From positions 1 through 64,000 of the forward strand of contig JAFLRY010000006.1 of assembly GCA_022511205.1 (NCBI GenBank): a DNA stretch of 64,000 nt. Direction: 5' to 3'. Positions within the stretch are counted from its first letter, which is position 1. Every line of letters begins with the position of its first letter. Both the position numbers and the translations under genes were made by a program. The notes beneath the pieces are model-generated. The model saw nothing but the letters and a program-made list of their open reading frames with translations, was not told the DNA's origin and searched no databases. The stretch comes from Eubacterium sp. (GTDB taxonomy: Bacteria; Bacillota; Clostridia; Oscillospirales; Acutalibacteraceae). Below, piece by piece: positions 42,246 to 50,602 of this stretch.

Positions 42246-42920
42246 TTATACTATTTTAATGATATCAATAACTGTGATTCTATTTTCATCAGCTTTAAAT
42301 TTGATCTCAAAATCGGAAAAGGGAAAGCCGTACACTCTTTCATCATCGTGCTGATAGGCGGGGCGTGGATCGTCCCGAAGCACCTCGATAAGCGCTTTTT
42401 GCTTGTCATGGGGAAGCTTTTCAAGCAGTTCATCAGGGATTTCCACTTCCGCTTTATCGCGTTTGTGATCCTCGGCATAGCCGCCTGTGGCATCCGTTAT
42501 GCAGTCCGTATATGGAATATAGGGCTTGATATCATATATAGGGGTTGAGTTCATAAGATCGGCGGAGCTGACTATGAGCACAGAGCCCTCATTTTCGGTT
42601 TTCTCAATCCTCTCAAGCTTAACGCAGGAAATACCGATGGGGTTCGGGCGAAACGGCGAACGAGAGGCGAACACGCCGATCCGCTTGTTTCCGCCAAGCC
42701 TCGGCGGGCGAACCGTTGGCTTCCAAGCTTCTTTGACGTTTTCGGAGAACTCCCAAATCAGCCAAAGATGGGAAAACTGCTCGATGCCGCGAAGCGCCTC
42801 GTCGTTTCTGAATTCCTTTTCAAAAACGATCCTGCCCGTGATCTCCTTTGCTCTGCCGCTTTGGCGGGGTATGCCGAATTTTGTTGGGAAATCGTTGTAA
42901 ATTCTTGCAATTATTTTCAT
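42246..42920 (-). CDS. trmO: tRNA m6t6A37 methyltransferase TrmO (TsaA-like)
   Basis: The start at 42920 (MKIIARIYNDFPTKFGIPRQSG) matches the family N-terminus; the track start at 42956 would overlap the upstream gene by 34 bp. The 224-residue protein methylates the N6 of t6A at position 37 of certain tRNAs using SAM. Signatures are RQSGRAKEITGRI, PRLGGNKRIGVFASRSPFRPNPIGIS and YDIKPYIPYTD. It follows the GNAT gene by 2 bp. Confidence 0.93.
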   Translation of the reverse strand: MKIIARIYNDFPTKFGIPRQSGRAKEITGRIVFEKEFRNDEALRGIEQFSHLWLIWEFSENVKEAWKPTVRPPRLGGNKRIGVFASRSPFRPNPIGISCVKLERIEKTENEGSVLIVSSADLMNSTPIYDIKPYIPYTDCITDATGGYAEDHKRDKAEVEIPDELLEKLPHDKQKALIEVLRDDPRPAYQHDDERVYGFPFSDFEIKFKADENRITVIDIIKIV

Positions 42921-42922
42921 TT

Positions 42923-43342
42923 TTATAACTCTTTTACCATGTAAATGTGGGGGCAATACTCGTCAAGATATACGTCGCCCTGCTCTTCAAAGCCCTGCTT
43001 TTTGTAAAATTCTTTTACTCTGCACTGGGCTGAGAGCTCACACCTTGAGGCGCCAAGCTCCTTTGCCTTTTTGCACATTTCCTCAACGATAAGAGCGCCG
43101 AGATGAAGCTTTCTGTATTGGGGCAAAACGGCTATCCGCCCGAGATGATAGGATCTGCCGCCATCCTCCGTAAACATTCGCGCCGCGCCCGCCGGAGTGC
43201 CGTCAACGTAAAGCACCAGGTGCAGCGCGATATTATCGATTTCGTCAAGCTCGTTTTGAAAGCCCTGTTCATCAACGAAAACTTTGAATCTTATTGCCTT
43301 GCCTTCATCGGAAAGATTGTTTAAAAATTCGATTTTATGCAT
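42923..43342 (-). CDS. GNAT-family acetyltransferase (ElaA-like)
   Basis: A 139-residue acetyltransferase resembling ElaA-type proteins: FVDEQGFQNELDEIDNIALHLVLY at the N-terminus, GRIAVLPQYRKLHLGALIVEEM as the CoA-binding motif (the usual glycine-rich loop reads RKLHLG) and AQCRVKEFYKKQGFEEQG. The substrate is unknown. It has its own promoter and shares a message with trmO. Confidence 0.87.
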   Translation of the reverse strand: MHKIEFLNNLSDEGKAIRFKVFVDEQGFQNELDEIDNIALHLVLYVDGTPAGAARMFTEDGGRSYHLGRIAVLPQYRKLHLGALIVEEMCKKAKELGASRCELSAQCRVKEFYKKQGFEEQGDVYLDEYCPHIYMVKEL

Positions 43343-43375
43343 AAAATCACCATATATTTTAAGCTTTTTGTATGT

Positions 43376-43404
43376 ATTTTAGCATGTTATGAATTGATAT
43401 TCAA
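43376..43404 (-). promoter_or_regulatory. Promoter of GNAT-trmO operon
   Basis: On the minus strand TTGAAT and TAAAAT are 17 bp apart. Confidence 0.65.
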
Positions 43405-43476
43405 TAATCTCTTGCATTTTTTGAAAGACTGTTTAAAGAATGTTTTATAATCAGCAAAAATAAATCAGAAAATGTT

Positions 43477-43522
43477 AAAAGCGCATGTAAAGCTGAATTA
43501 CTTTACATACGCTTTTTTACTT
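43477..43522. terminator. Terminator with GTAAAG/CTTTAC core
   Basis: AAAAGCGCATGTAAAG pairs with CTTTACATACGCTTTT (one mismatch, 8-nt loop); T-rich on both sides. On the minus strand it follows the carD stop. The ATGTAAAG-N8-CTTTACAT core is the same as at 28125. Confidence 0.8.
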
Positions 43523-43524
43523 TT

Positions 43525-44028
43525 TTATGCTACGCTAAGCGTTTTTTCAATATAGGAAGGTATTTCTTCGCGGGGAATCTGGAGTACAAGAGAAATCTCG
43601 CTGTGGATAATATTCTGCGCGTGCCTGAAAAATCTCTCATCGTAGACCGAAAGATTTTTACCGGCCTGCTGAAGCTCAACGCGCCTTTCGTATAAAGTTT
43701 TAATAAGTGCAAGAAGCTCTTCTCTGTTTGCTTTTTTGATGATTCTTTTGTATTCCTCGCGCCTTTGATTAACGTTTTCTATCCAAACGCTTTTCTTTTG
43801 GGGAATCGTTTTAATCAAAGTGATAAGCTCCTCAGGAGTGAGGATCCTTTTCATTTTTGCAACGAGCGCTTCGTTATCAATGGGAATATAGATCGTTTCT
43901 TTTATATCAAAAACGGGAGACAGAATATAATATGTCGTTTCATTTTTGCCGAAATTCTCTTTTTTGATGTCCGTGATCCTGCAAGCACCGCTGCTGCCGT
44001 ATACGAAAAGATCGCCGATTTTGTACAT
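43525..44028 (-). CDS. CarD-family transcription regulator
   Basis: A 167-residue CarD/CdnL-type protein. Residues 1-60 form the RNA polymerase-interacting domain (MYKIGDLFVYGSSGACRITDI, YILSPVFDIKETIYIPID), followed by a helical domain (LTPEELITLIKTIPQKKSVW and KTLYERRVELQQAGK). It would bind RNA polymerase beta and modulate open-complex stability at many promoters. It is monocistronic with a TTACAT/TATACT promoter and an in-range GGGAGG ribosome site. Confidence 0.9.
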   Translation of the reverse strand: MYKIGDLFVYGSSGACRITDIKKENFGKNETTYYILSPVFDIKETIYIPIDNEALVAKMKRILTPEELITLIKTIPQKKSVWIENVNQRREEYKRIIKKANREELLALIKTLYERRVELQQAGKNLSVYDERFFRHAQNIIHSEISLVLQIPREEIPSYIEKTLSVA

Positions 44029-44131
44029 TTATATTGCCTCCCATTAAATTATTTGCATTATTATGGAAATTTATTCAACGAATTGTATTTTTTACTTGCC
44101 ATTCATCTTCTTTTTCTACTGTTTTGTATAG

Positions 44132-44160
44132 AGTATAACATAGAATTTACAAAAATGTAA
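44132..44160 (-). promoter_or_regulatory. Promoter of carD-like gene
   Basis: On the minus strand TTACAT and TATACT are 17 bp apart, leaving a leader of about 100 nt. Confidence 0.5.
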
Positions 44161-44209
44161 GAGGTAATTTTACTTTTTGTACATTTTTTATTTTTATGAT
44201 TTTGTCGAT

Positions 44210-44650
44210 CTAAAAATTCCGTATTTTAAAGGCTTCTTTGCAGTGTGGGCAGGTCACAGTGTGGATGCCCTTTATCCTTTTCAACCTTAAAACCGCTTTG
44301 CATTTGGGGCATTTTTTGAAGACGTGGGTCTTTCTGAATTTCCACCTGTCGCGCAATATCCGAAAACGCTTTTTAATTTTGTTTTCAAAAGCGAGCCAGC
44401 GCTCGTTTTCCTTTTTACGCTTTTCAATATTCTTTGAGAACACGCGAAAGAAAGCGAAAATCAAAACCGCCAGCCCCGCAAGCATAACAGCGTAATATAT
44501 TTTAATATCAACGCTTCTCGAAAGAAAAATCGAAACGATCAGTATGGCAAAATATACCCACGTAAGCACGCGGTGAAGACGGTCTACGCCGTATCTGCCC
44601 TGCATAAAACGCTGAAAACTAACCGCAAGATTGTTGAAGAATCTTTTCAT
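44210..44650 (-). CDS. Zinc-ribbon membrane protein
   Basis: A 146-residue protein with two hydrophobic segments (about 28-70), a basic linker and a C-terminal zinc ribbon CPKCKAVLRLKRIKGIHTVTCPHC. The ribbon and basic linker should face the cytoplasm. I recognise only the ribbon module. It starts 14 bp after the DnaJ-domain gene with an AAAGGAG ribosome site, so both are one operon. A chaperone-associated membrane role is an inference. Confidence 0.82.
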   Translation of the reverse strand: MKRFFNNLAVSFQRFMQGRYGVDRLHRVLTWVYFAILIVSIFLSRSVDIKIYYAVMLAGLAVLIFAFFRVFSKNIEKRKKENERWLAFENKIKKRFRILRDRWKFRKTHVFKKCPKCKAVLRLKRIKGIHTVTCPHCKEAFKIRNF

Positions 44651-44664
44651 AAATACGAACTCCT

Positions 44665-45492
44665 TTAATTGTTGAAAATTTCGCCGTTGCCTGAGCCGAA
44701 ATACTGCTCAGCGCTGCCGTAGTCATACTGCTGCGTGTAGCCGCTCGAATTCGTTGTGCTGCCGTAATTATATCGCTGTCCGTATCCGCCGCTTATCATA
44801 GTCATAATAAGATATAATACAAATTTAAAGATGAAATAAACCAAAATCAGCCGCAGTATTCTGCCTAAGCAACCGGTGCGAGGGGCGGTATAAACGTAAC
44901 GTCTGCCGCGCCTTTCGTCGTCATAGTCATAGCCATAATCATCGTCACCGTCATAGTCGACAAAGTCACCAAAGGGCGCATATCCGCCGGGGCGTATGCC
45001 GTTTCGAATCTGACTGTAGACGGATTGATACGTGAAATTATCGGGATCCATTGCGCACGCCTGCTGAATGTAGGAGAGCGCCATCCGTTGATTTCCAAGG
45101 CCCATATTCGCCACCGCGGCAAGGTAATACCATTGAGCCGTTCTGTCTTCAATATTATTTAAAACGTTCATCGCCTGAGAATATTGGCGGTTGTTGATAA
45201 ACTGCGCGGCGGCAGTGTAATAATCCGGCGATGAGCCGGAAGCGTTTCTCCTTTGACCGTAATAGTTATATGATGAGCCGTAGCCGCTTCTGCCGTAGGA
45301 GCTGCTATTAACGTTTCCGCTCTTGATTTGATCGTAGGCAGCGTTTATCTCCGCCATTTTTGCCGCGGCATTTGGATCGTTCGGATTAAGATCGGGGTGA
45401 TATTTTTTCGCGAGCTTTTTGTAAGCGGCGGCGCACTCCTCCTCAGATGCGCCGTTCGGCACTCCGAGAACCTTATAAGGATTATTTATCAT
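44665..45492 (-). CDS. J-domain (DnaJ-like) membrane protein
   Basis: A 275-residue protein with an N-terminal J domain ([34 protein letters not shown]; the HPD triad is intact), a Ser/Tyr/Gly-rich linker, a TPR-like middle ([22 protein letters not shown]), and a C-terminal hydrophobic helix ([19 protein letters not shown]) followed by a low-complexity tail. It is a membrane-attached Hsp70 co-chaperone rather than classical DnaJ, as the zinc domain is missing. The ribbon protein downstream may act with it. Confidence 0.88.
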   Translation of the reverse strand: MINNPYKVLGVPNGASEEECAAAYKKLAKKYHPDLNPNDPNAAAKMAEINAAYDQIKSGNVNSSSYGRSGYGSSYNYYGQRRNASGSSPDYYTAAAQFINNRQYSQAMNVLNNIEDRTAQWYYLAAVANMGLGNQRMALSYIQQACAMDPDNFTYQSVYSQIRNGIRPGGYAPFGDFVDYDGDDDYGYDYDDERRGRRYVYTAPRTGCLGRILRLILVYFIFKFVLYLIMTMISGGYGQRYNYGSTTNSSGYTQQYDYGSAEQYFGSGNGEIFNN

Positions 45493-45593
45493 TGATCTCC
45501 CTTCAAATCAAAATCAAATTTCTACAATATAAGAATACCACAAAATTATTATATAATTGTGAATAAAAGAAAAAGAATAATTTAATATATCGC

Positions 45594-45622
45594 TTGAAAA
45601 ACGCTCTTTTCTTTGGTAATAT
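45594..45622 (+). promoter_or_regulatory. Promoter of PAP2 gene
   Basis: TTGAAA and TAATAT are 17 bp apart, 28 bp before the start. Confidence 0.7.
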
Positions 45623-45650
45623 ATAGTAGAAATAATTAAGGAGGTAGGTT

Positions 45651-46556
45651 ATGGAAATTATTCTTATGACTTTAGGGCAGTCCATAGATAAGGTGTTTTA
45701 CAACTTCGATTACGCTATTTTCAGCTTTTTCGGCTCAATTCAAAACAGCTTTCTGACTGTCGTAGCAAAATTCTTTACCAGCTTTGGCGATGAGGCGTTT
45801 GTTATCCCGATGGCGATCCTCGGCGTGGTGCTGGCGCTCTTTAAAAAGACGAGAAAATACGGACTCACACTTCTGTTTGCGATCGTAATAGGTACTTTGG
45901 TAACGAATATCGTTGTTAAGCCGATGGCGCTGAGAGTGAGACCTTACAACACGCTTCAAAGCGATGCGGCATATTGGGGCTGGTACGTAGGCGCAGGCAG
46001 ACTCAGCGAATCCGATTACTCCTTCCCCAGCGGACATACCACCGCGGCGTTTGAGATTGCAACCGCGCTGTTCCTTGTTTTCCGCAGTGAAGGCAAAAAG
46101 AAGATCTGCTGGATATTCCCGGTTATTGCGGTGCTCACGATGTGCAGCCGAGTTTACTTAATGGTGCATTACGCTACGGACGTTCTTTGCGGACTTATCG
46201 TTGGCGTTATCGCAGGTGTTGCGGGCTACTTCATTATGAAGCTGTGCATGATGCTGATTGACAAGGTAAAACCCTTTACACTCATTGACAAGATCGATCT
46301 TGGCGAAATCAAGTTCCTCAAGTGGACTTCAGGCAAGGCAGGCGCTCTCGTGATTTGCGCTGTCGTTTGTGTTATCTTCGTTGGTTCGTTTGTTCCTGCT
46401 CTTACCGAGGGCGGAGACGACGTTCAGCGTTGTGCTTACGTTGAGGAATACGATTGCCAGAACGAAGCAAGAGTTGGCGAGAAAAAATATCCCGCTATCG
46501 ACGGCAAGGAATACTGCAAGATCCACTGGAAACAGCTTATGGGTCAAGAAGGCTAA
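45651..46556 (+). CDS. PAP2-family phosphatase with Cys-rich tail
   Basis: A 301-residue membrane phosphatase. Active-site motifs are KPMALRVRP, PSGHT and SRVYLMVHYATD, within about six membrane segments. It should dephosphorylate undecaprenyl-pyrophosphate or another lipid phosphate. After the last TM (about 225-247) comes an unusual tail of about 50 residues with three Cys and a His (CAYVEEYDC ... EYCKIHW), suggesting a small metal-binding module not typical of PAP2. Strong AAGGAGG ribosome site. Confidence 0.9.
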   Translation: MEIILMTLGQSIDKVFYNFDYAIFSFFGSIQNSFLTVVAKFFTSFGDEAFVIPMAILGVVLALFKKTRKYGLTLLFAIVIGTLVTNIVVKPMALRVRPYNTLQSDAAYWGWYVGAGRLSESDYSFPSGHTTAAFEIATALFLVFRSEGKKKICWIFPVIAVLTMCSRVYLMVHYATDVLCGLIVGVIAGVAGYFIMKLCMMLIDKVKPFTLIDKIDLGEIKFLKWTSGKAGALVICAVVCVIFVGSFVPALTEGGDDVQRCAYVEEYDCQNEARVGEKKYPAIDGKEYCKIHWKQLMGQEG

Positions 46557-46574
46557 GTCCGAATATTTAAAACT

Positions 46575-46605
46575 AAAATGCACTGCCACGGCAGTGCATT
46601 TTTCA
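46575..46605. terminator. Bidirectional terminator
   Basis: AATGCACTGC and GCAGTGCATT pair around CACG, with A/T flanks on both sides, between converging PAP2 and hisC genes. Confidence 0.9.
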
Positions 46606-47664
46606 TTTATTCAAATATTCTTTTGTCTTTTTAAGGAAAATATCCATTTCTTCGTCTGTGCCAACGGTGATTCGAACGTGGTTATCTATTCTCGGCAAAT
46701 TGAAATAGCGGATAAATACCTTTTGCGTTTTAAGCCATTCAAAATAATCACGCATATTCATCGAATCGTGGGTGGCGAAAATGAAGTTGGTCTGTGAATC
46801 GAGGGCGGTGAAGCCGAGCGCGCGAAGTTCTTTAATAACGCTTTCTCTCGTGGTGATGACCTTTGAAACTGTTTCTTCGAAATATTTCTTATCCTTTATA
46901 GAAGCAGTGCCTGCAGCCATTGAAACGCTGTCTACAGTATAGCTATTGTAGGAATTTTTCACGGCTTCAAGCACCGCGATCAGCTCTTTATTGCCTATAG
47001 CATAGCCGATCCTCAAGCCCGCAAGGCTTCTGCTCTTTGAAAAAGTTCCCGTAATGATGAGATTTTCGTATTTTTTCGTTAACTCCACGCCGGAATAACA
47101 GCCGAAATCAACGTAGGCCTCGTCAATAATAACGATGCAGTCCTGATTGTATTTCATCAGCTTCTCAATGAAATCTTTTCCCTCGCCGAGAGAGGTGGGG
47201 GCGTTGGGATTGGGGATAACCACGCCGCCGTTTTCCTCGGCGTAATCATCAACGTTAATGCGAAAATCATCATTCAGCGGATAATTCTTAAAGGGGATAT
47301 TGAAAAGCCTGCACCAAACGGGATAGAAGCTGTAGGTGATATCGGGGAAAACGATAGACTTATCACTGTTGAAAAACGCCTGAAAGCAAAGGGCAAGCAC
47401 ATCGTCCGAGCCGTTACCGAGAAAGACGTTTTGCGGCTGAACGTTATAATATTCAGCCATAGCCTGCTTGAATGCGGAGGCGTTCGCGTCGGGATAAAGC
47501 CGTAAGCCGTCACAGTTAAAGCTGTTTATAGCCTCAATAGCCTTAGGAGACGGGGGATAGGGGTTTTCGTTGGCGTTGAGCTTAACGATATTTTTATCCT
47601 TGCTTTGCTCACCGGGAACGTAGGGATCGATATCTCTTAAATTCATTTTCCATAATTTGTCCAT
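46603..47664 (-). CDS. hisC: Histidinol-phosphate aminotransferase
   Basis: The start at 47664 is chosen because GAGGT precedes it at 8 bases; the track start 47733 adds a hydrophobic leader that HisC proteins lack. The 353-residue PLP enzyme shows KLNANENPYPPSP, NGSDDVLAL, NPNAPTS, DEAYVDFG and the PLP Lys in TGTFSKSRSLAGLRIGY. It transaminates imidazoleacetol phosphate in histidine synthesis. It stands alone, away from other his genes, so a related aromatic or cofactor transaminase role is also possible. Confidence 0.88.
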   Translation of the reverse strand: MDKLWKMNLRDIDPYVPGEQSKDKNIVKLNANENPYPPSPKAIEAINSFNCDGLRLYPDANASAFKQAMAEYYNVQPQNVFLGNGSDDVLALCFQAFFNSDKSIVFPDITYSFYPVWCRLFNIPFKNYPLNDDFRINVDDYAEENGGVVIPNPNAPTSLGEGKDFIEKLMKYNQDCIVIIDEAYVDFGCYSGVELTKKYENLIITGTFSKSRSLAGLRIGYAIGNKELIAVLEAVKNSYNSYTVDSVSMAAGTASIKDKKYFEETVSKVITTRESVIKELRALGFTALDSQTNFIFATHDSMNMRDYFEWLKTQKVFIRYFNLPRIDNHVRITVGTDEEMDIFLKKTKEYLNK

Positions 47665-47718
47665 AGTCATTACCTCGGCGTATATTTTATCACGGCTTAC
47701 ACTTATAATCAACATAAT

Positions 47719-47746
47719 AATAAGAAAAGACACGGATATTCGTGCC
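47719..47746 (-). terminator. Possible terminator of XRE gene
   Basis: GGCACG and CGTGTC pair with one G-T around AATATC; a T-rich stretch follows on the minus strand. Confidence 0.5.
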
Positions 47747-47760
47747 TTTTATAGTAATTA

Positions 47761-47991
47761 TTAAGTTTCAGACAAATCTTCGTTATTAAATAAGTCGATA
47801 ATTGATATCTTTAAAACCTTTGCAATTGCAAACAATTCAATATCCGTTACGGTTCTTGATTGATCTTCGATTCTTGAAATAGAACCTCTGCAAACGTAAA
47901 CACCGAGGAGTTCAAGTTTGTTTGATAATTTTTGCTGGCTCATTTTATTCAGTATTCTATATTTCTTAATGTTTTGACCGACGAGATTCAT
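47761..47991 (-). CDS. Small XRE-family HTH regulator
   Basis: ATG 47991 (MNLVGQNIKKYRILNKMSQQ) is chosen because GGAG lies 5 bases upstream and alignment to the family begins there; ATG 48018 is the alternative. The 76-residue protein is a bare HTH_3 domain (QNIKKYRILNKMSQQKLSNKLEL, then ICRGSISRIE-like recognition and DLFNN end). It is divergent from the gene at 48128. Two identical palindromes lie in the shared region and are the obvious operators. It likely represses both genes. Confidence 0.88.
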   Translation of the reverse strand: MNLVGQNIKKYRILNKMSQQKLSNKLELLGVYVCRGSISRIEDQSRTVTDIELFAIAKVLKISIIDLFNNEDLSET

Positions 47992-48039
47992 TTTTTCTCC
48001 GTCAATTATTCGGGCCATAGTACCATTTCTCCATGCTTA

Positions 48040-48058
48040 TTGTCTTGACATAAGACAA
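48040..48058. promoter_or_regulatory. Operator 1 of the XRE regulator
   Basis: TTGTCTTGACATAAGACAA: 7-bp arms TTGTCTT and AAGACAA around a 5-bp centre. It covers the -35 box of the plus-strand promoter. Confidence 0.85.
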
Positions 48059-48073
48059 TTACTATGCTATCAT
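48045..48073 (+). promoter_or_regulatory. Promoter of the AT-rich island gene
   Basis: A consensus TTGACA and TATCAT are 17 bp apart. The -35 is embedded in operator 1. Confidence 0.8.
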
Positions 48074-48088
48074 AAACACGCAAAAATA

Positions 48089-48107
48089 TTGTCTTATCAT
48101 AAGACAA
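48089..48107. promoter_or_regulatory. Operator 2 of the XRE regulator
   Basis: TTGTCTTATCATAAGACAA has arms identical to operator 1. Centre-to-centre distance is 49 bp, close to five helical turns, suitable for cooperative binding or looping. Confidence 0.85.
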
Positions 48108-48127
48108 AAAGTGAAATGGAGAAGATT

Positions 48128-49120
48128 ATGATAAAAAAAGAAATTCAAGTTATTATAATAGCTTTTGCTATGCTTTTTGGTATTTCGTTATTTGTTGGAA
48201 TAATTGTAGAAAATAATAGTTATACTGAAGAATCAAATAATGAACCAACTGTTGATGATGTATATGATACTGCTACAACAGAAGTTACCACAGTTAAAAC
48301 AACAACTGAACCACTAACACAACAAGTCAATTTGAGTGAATCATGTGATAAAATTTTAGCAAGTGGTTTATATGACGGGGATTATTATGAGTTGGTGGCA
48401 ACACAAGAAGAAACCTATAACGAGGTTGTTATTAAAATAGGTGTTATAAAAAACAATGAATGGCTTATTCCTTTAACAACGGATAGTCCATTTATTAATG
48501 AAGATGGAAGACTTTTTACTTATAATTATTATGATCATAATATGCATAGTAATAGTACAAAAAATTTAGAGTTTGTTTCAGATGACTATAATTTTATAGG
48601 TAATGGCTGTTTTTATATCTATACAAGTAGTGTAGGCAATATTATTTACAATGCCGAAATAGACAAGGAATTGGTTCTTCCAAAATCAGCAGGAGCAGGC
48701 GTTAATTTTTACAGATTGCATTTTGAAGAGTCATTGGATGAGTATGTTTGTTCGGATAAGTTTATTATTGAATATTATAAAGATTCTTCATATCAAGATG
48801 TTAGATTGTTAGATACTAATACAATGGAAATGAAGATTATAATTGAAAATCCGGATTATAATGTTGTTGGTCCGTTAGTAGATGGATTATTTGCAATGGG
48901 ATATTCTTATTCTGATTCAGTAAATGCATTTTATGATATTAATGGCAAAAAAATATTAGATGTTAGTGAATATAAAATTCATTATACTAGAGATACCTAT
49001 GGTAAATATCCTTATTTTGAAAATGGACAATTTAAATTTGTAACAACAAATGAAGCTGGAACAAAATATGATATGATTATTGAAAAAACAGGAAAAGTTA
49101 TTGAAAGTGTTGAAAGATAA
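48128..49120 (+). CDS. Membrane-anchored beta-rich hypothetical protein, AT-rich
   Basis: The ATG at 48128 has GGAGAAGATT before it; the track TTG at 48089 lies inside operator 2 and is false. The 330-residue protein has an N-terminal anchor (VIIIAFAMLFGISLFVGIIV), a Thr-rich linker (TTEVTTVKTTTEP) and a large beta-rich external domain with Tyr/Asp-rich repeats; the last part (FYDINGKKILDV, YFENGQFKFV, IIEKTGKVIES) resembles WG-type repeats. I do not recognise the full family. Codon usage is strikingly AT-rich (TTA, AAT, GAT) against GC-richer neighbours, suggesting recent transfer. It is the target of the divergent XRE regulator. Confidence 0.75.
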   Translation: MIKKEIQVIIIAFAMLFGISLFVGIIVENNSYTEESNNEPTVDDVYDTATTEVTTVKTTTEPLTQQVNLSESCDKILASGLYDGDYYELVATQEETYNEVVIKIGVIKNNEWLIPLTTDSPFINEDGRLFTYNYYDHNMHSNSTKNLEFVSDDYNFIGNGCFYIYTSSVGNIIYNAEIDKELVLPKSAGAGVNFYRLHFEESLDEYVCSDKFIIEYYKDSSYQDVRLLDTNTMEMKIIIENPDYNVVGPLVDGLFAMGYSYSDSVNAFYDINGKKILDVSEYKIHYTRDTYGKYPYFENGQFKFVTTNEAGTKYDMIIEKTGKVIESVER

Positions 49121-49181
49121 TTTGTTTTTATAAATGTTTTATGAAAAACTGTACATTTTTCCGTACCCAAAAAAGATAATA

Positions 49182-49210
49182 TTGTTTTACCTCTGTGATT
49201 ATGGTAATAT
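49182..49210 (+). promoter_or_regulatory. Promoter of rmuC
   Basis: TTGTTT and TAATAT are 17 bp apart, 18 bp before the start. Confidence 0.6.
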
Positions 49211-49228
49211 TTATTCGGAGGGAATAAT

Positions 49229-50431
49229 ATGGATATTTTCATTATAGCTTTACTTGCGGCTCTGATCGTGCTGATGATCGTTGCGATCGTGCTGATAATC
49301 AAAAACAAGCCGAAAGAGGATAACGGTATTTCATTACTTGACCAAAAGGTAGACATCAATGCTCAGCGAACGGAAAACGGCTTGCGGCATGTTTCAGATC
49401 AAATGCGCGTACTGACGGAGAAAAACTACGAGCAGATGCTCCGAATCAACGAATCGCTCAACGAAAACGCTGAAAAGCAGTCCCGTAGGATCGGCGAATC
49501 CATAGCTGCTATGCAGGAGAGCAACGAGAAAAAGCTGGAGCAGATGCGCGTTACCGTTGACGAGAAGCTGACAGAAACGCTGAATCAGCGCTTGAACGCT
49601 TCCTTCAGGACGGTTTCGGAACAGCTTGAAAACGTTTATAAAAGCCTCGGCGAGATGAAAACTCTTTCAGAGGGGGTTACGGATAACGTTAAAGGTCTCA
49701 ACCGCGTGCTGACCAACGTTAAGGCGCGCGGCACTTGGGCGGAGGTTCAGCTTGGCAATATTCTTGATGAGACGATTCCCGGAATGTACGAAACCAACGT
49801 GCAGACCAATCCGAAATATAACGGCAGAGTTGAGTTCGCGGTAAGAATTCCCAATTCAGAGGACGATAGCATTACGTATCTCCCGATAGATTCGAAATTC
49901 CCGATGGAGGATTACGCGCGGCTTTCCGCCGCCGCGGACGCCGGAAATCTTGAGGAGCTTGAAAGGGCGAAAAAGGCGCTGGAAAGACGAGTTCAGGACG
50001 AGGCAAAGCTGATAAGGCAGTACGTAAGCACGCCGGAGACTACTCCATTCGCTATTCTTTATCTTGCCACCGAGGGGCTTTACGCCGAGATAACCTCAAG
50101 CAAGAGCGGCGTTGCCGAAAAGCTTCAGGCTGACGGAATCATGATAGCAGGACCAAGCACGATAACGGCGCTGCTTAATTCACTTGCGATGGGCTTCCGC
50201 ACTATGGCAATAAACAAAAAGGCAAACGAGGTTTGGAAAGTGTTGGGCGCGGCAAAAGAGCAGTACGGAAAATTCGGTATTCTGCTTCAAAAAGCTAAGA
50301 AAAAGATCGAGGAAGCGGGCAAGACTATTGATGAAGCGGATCACAGAAATGAGATCATACAAAAAAGCCTGCGTAAAGTAGAAACACTTGACAGCGGTGA
50401 AGCGAACGATATTCTCGGACTTGAGGAATAA
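49229..50431 (+). CDS. rmuC: DNA recombination protein RmuC
   Basis: A 400-residue protein with an N-terminal TM (IIALLAALIVLMIVAIVLII), a long coiled coil (about 45-150) and the RmuC nuclease-like core: GTWAEVQLGNILDE, LPIDSKFPMEDYARL, AILYLATEGLYAEI and NSLAMGFRTMAI. It is thought to limit inversions between short repeats and to act in DNA repair or defence. It is monocistronic. Base composition returns to that of the chromosome here. Ribosome site CGGAGGG. Confidence 0.93.
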   Translation: MDIFIIALLAALIVLMIVAIVLIIKNKPKEDNGISLLDQKVDINAQRTENGLRHVSDQMRVLTEKNYEQMLRINESLNENAEKQSRRIGESIAAMQESNEKKLEQMRVTVDEKLTETLNQRLNASFRTVSEQLENVYKSLGEMKTLSEGVTDNVKGLNRVLTNVKARGTWAEVQLGNILDETIPGMYETNVQTNPKYNGRVEFAVRIPNSEDDSITYLPIDSKFPMEDYARLSAAADAGNLEELERAKKALERRVQDEAKLIRQYVSTPETTPFAILYLATEGLYAEITSSKSGVAEKLQADGIMIAGPSTITALLNSLAMGFRTMAINKKANEVWKVLGAAKEQYGKFGILLQKAKKKIEEAGKTIDEADHRNEIIQKSLRKVETLDSGEANDILGLEE

Positions 50432-50470
50432 AACATAAAAATTAAGGGCAAAGGTGAATTACCCCCAGTT

Positions 50471-50525
50471 GCGGTACCCAAAATTTTTAGCGCACCAAAT
50501 AATGGTGCGCTAAAATTTTGACCGC
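50471..50525. repeat. Large palindromic element after rmuC
   Basis: CAAAATTTTTAGCGCACC pairs with GGTGCGCTAAAATTTTG (one bulged T, 7-nt loop), extended outward by GCGGT/ACCGC. The total is about 55 bp. It lies in the 171-bp gap between converging rmuC and GPH symporter genes. The rest of that gap holds a near-palindrome CTCGCACTGCGAG and a T-run at 50580. Confidence 0.6.
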
Positions 50526-50602
50526 TGCCAGTTCTTTTTGCTTCCTTTATCTCGCACTGCGAGCGGTCGCAAACGAACCCCTTTTTTTATACTGTTTTTA
50601 GA

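Noticed and set aside
48089-48127. Track start (TTG) of the AT-rich island gene
   Set aside because: It lies within operator 2 and lacks a ribosome site; ATG 48128 with GGAG fits better.
50540-50570. CTCGCACTGCGAG near-palindrome as an operator
   Set aside because: Imperfect, lies between converging genes and not near a promoter; mentioned only with the larger palindrome.
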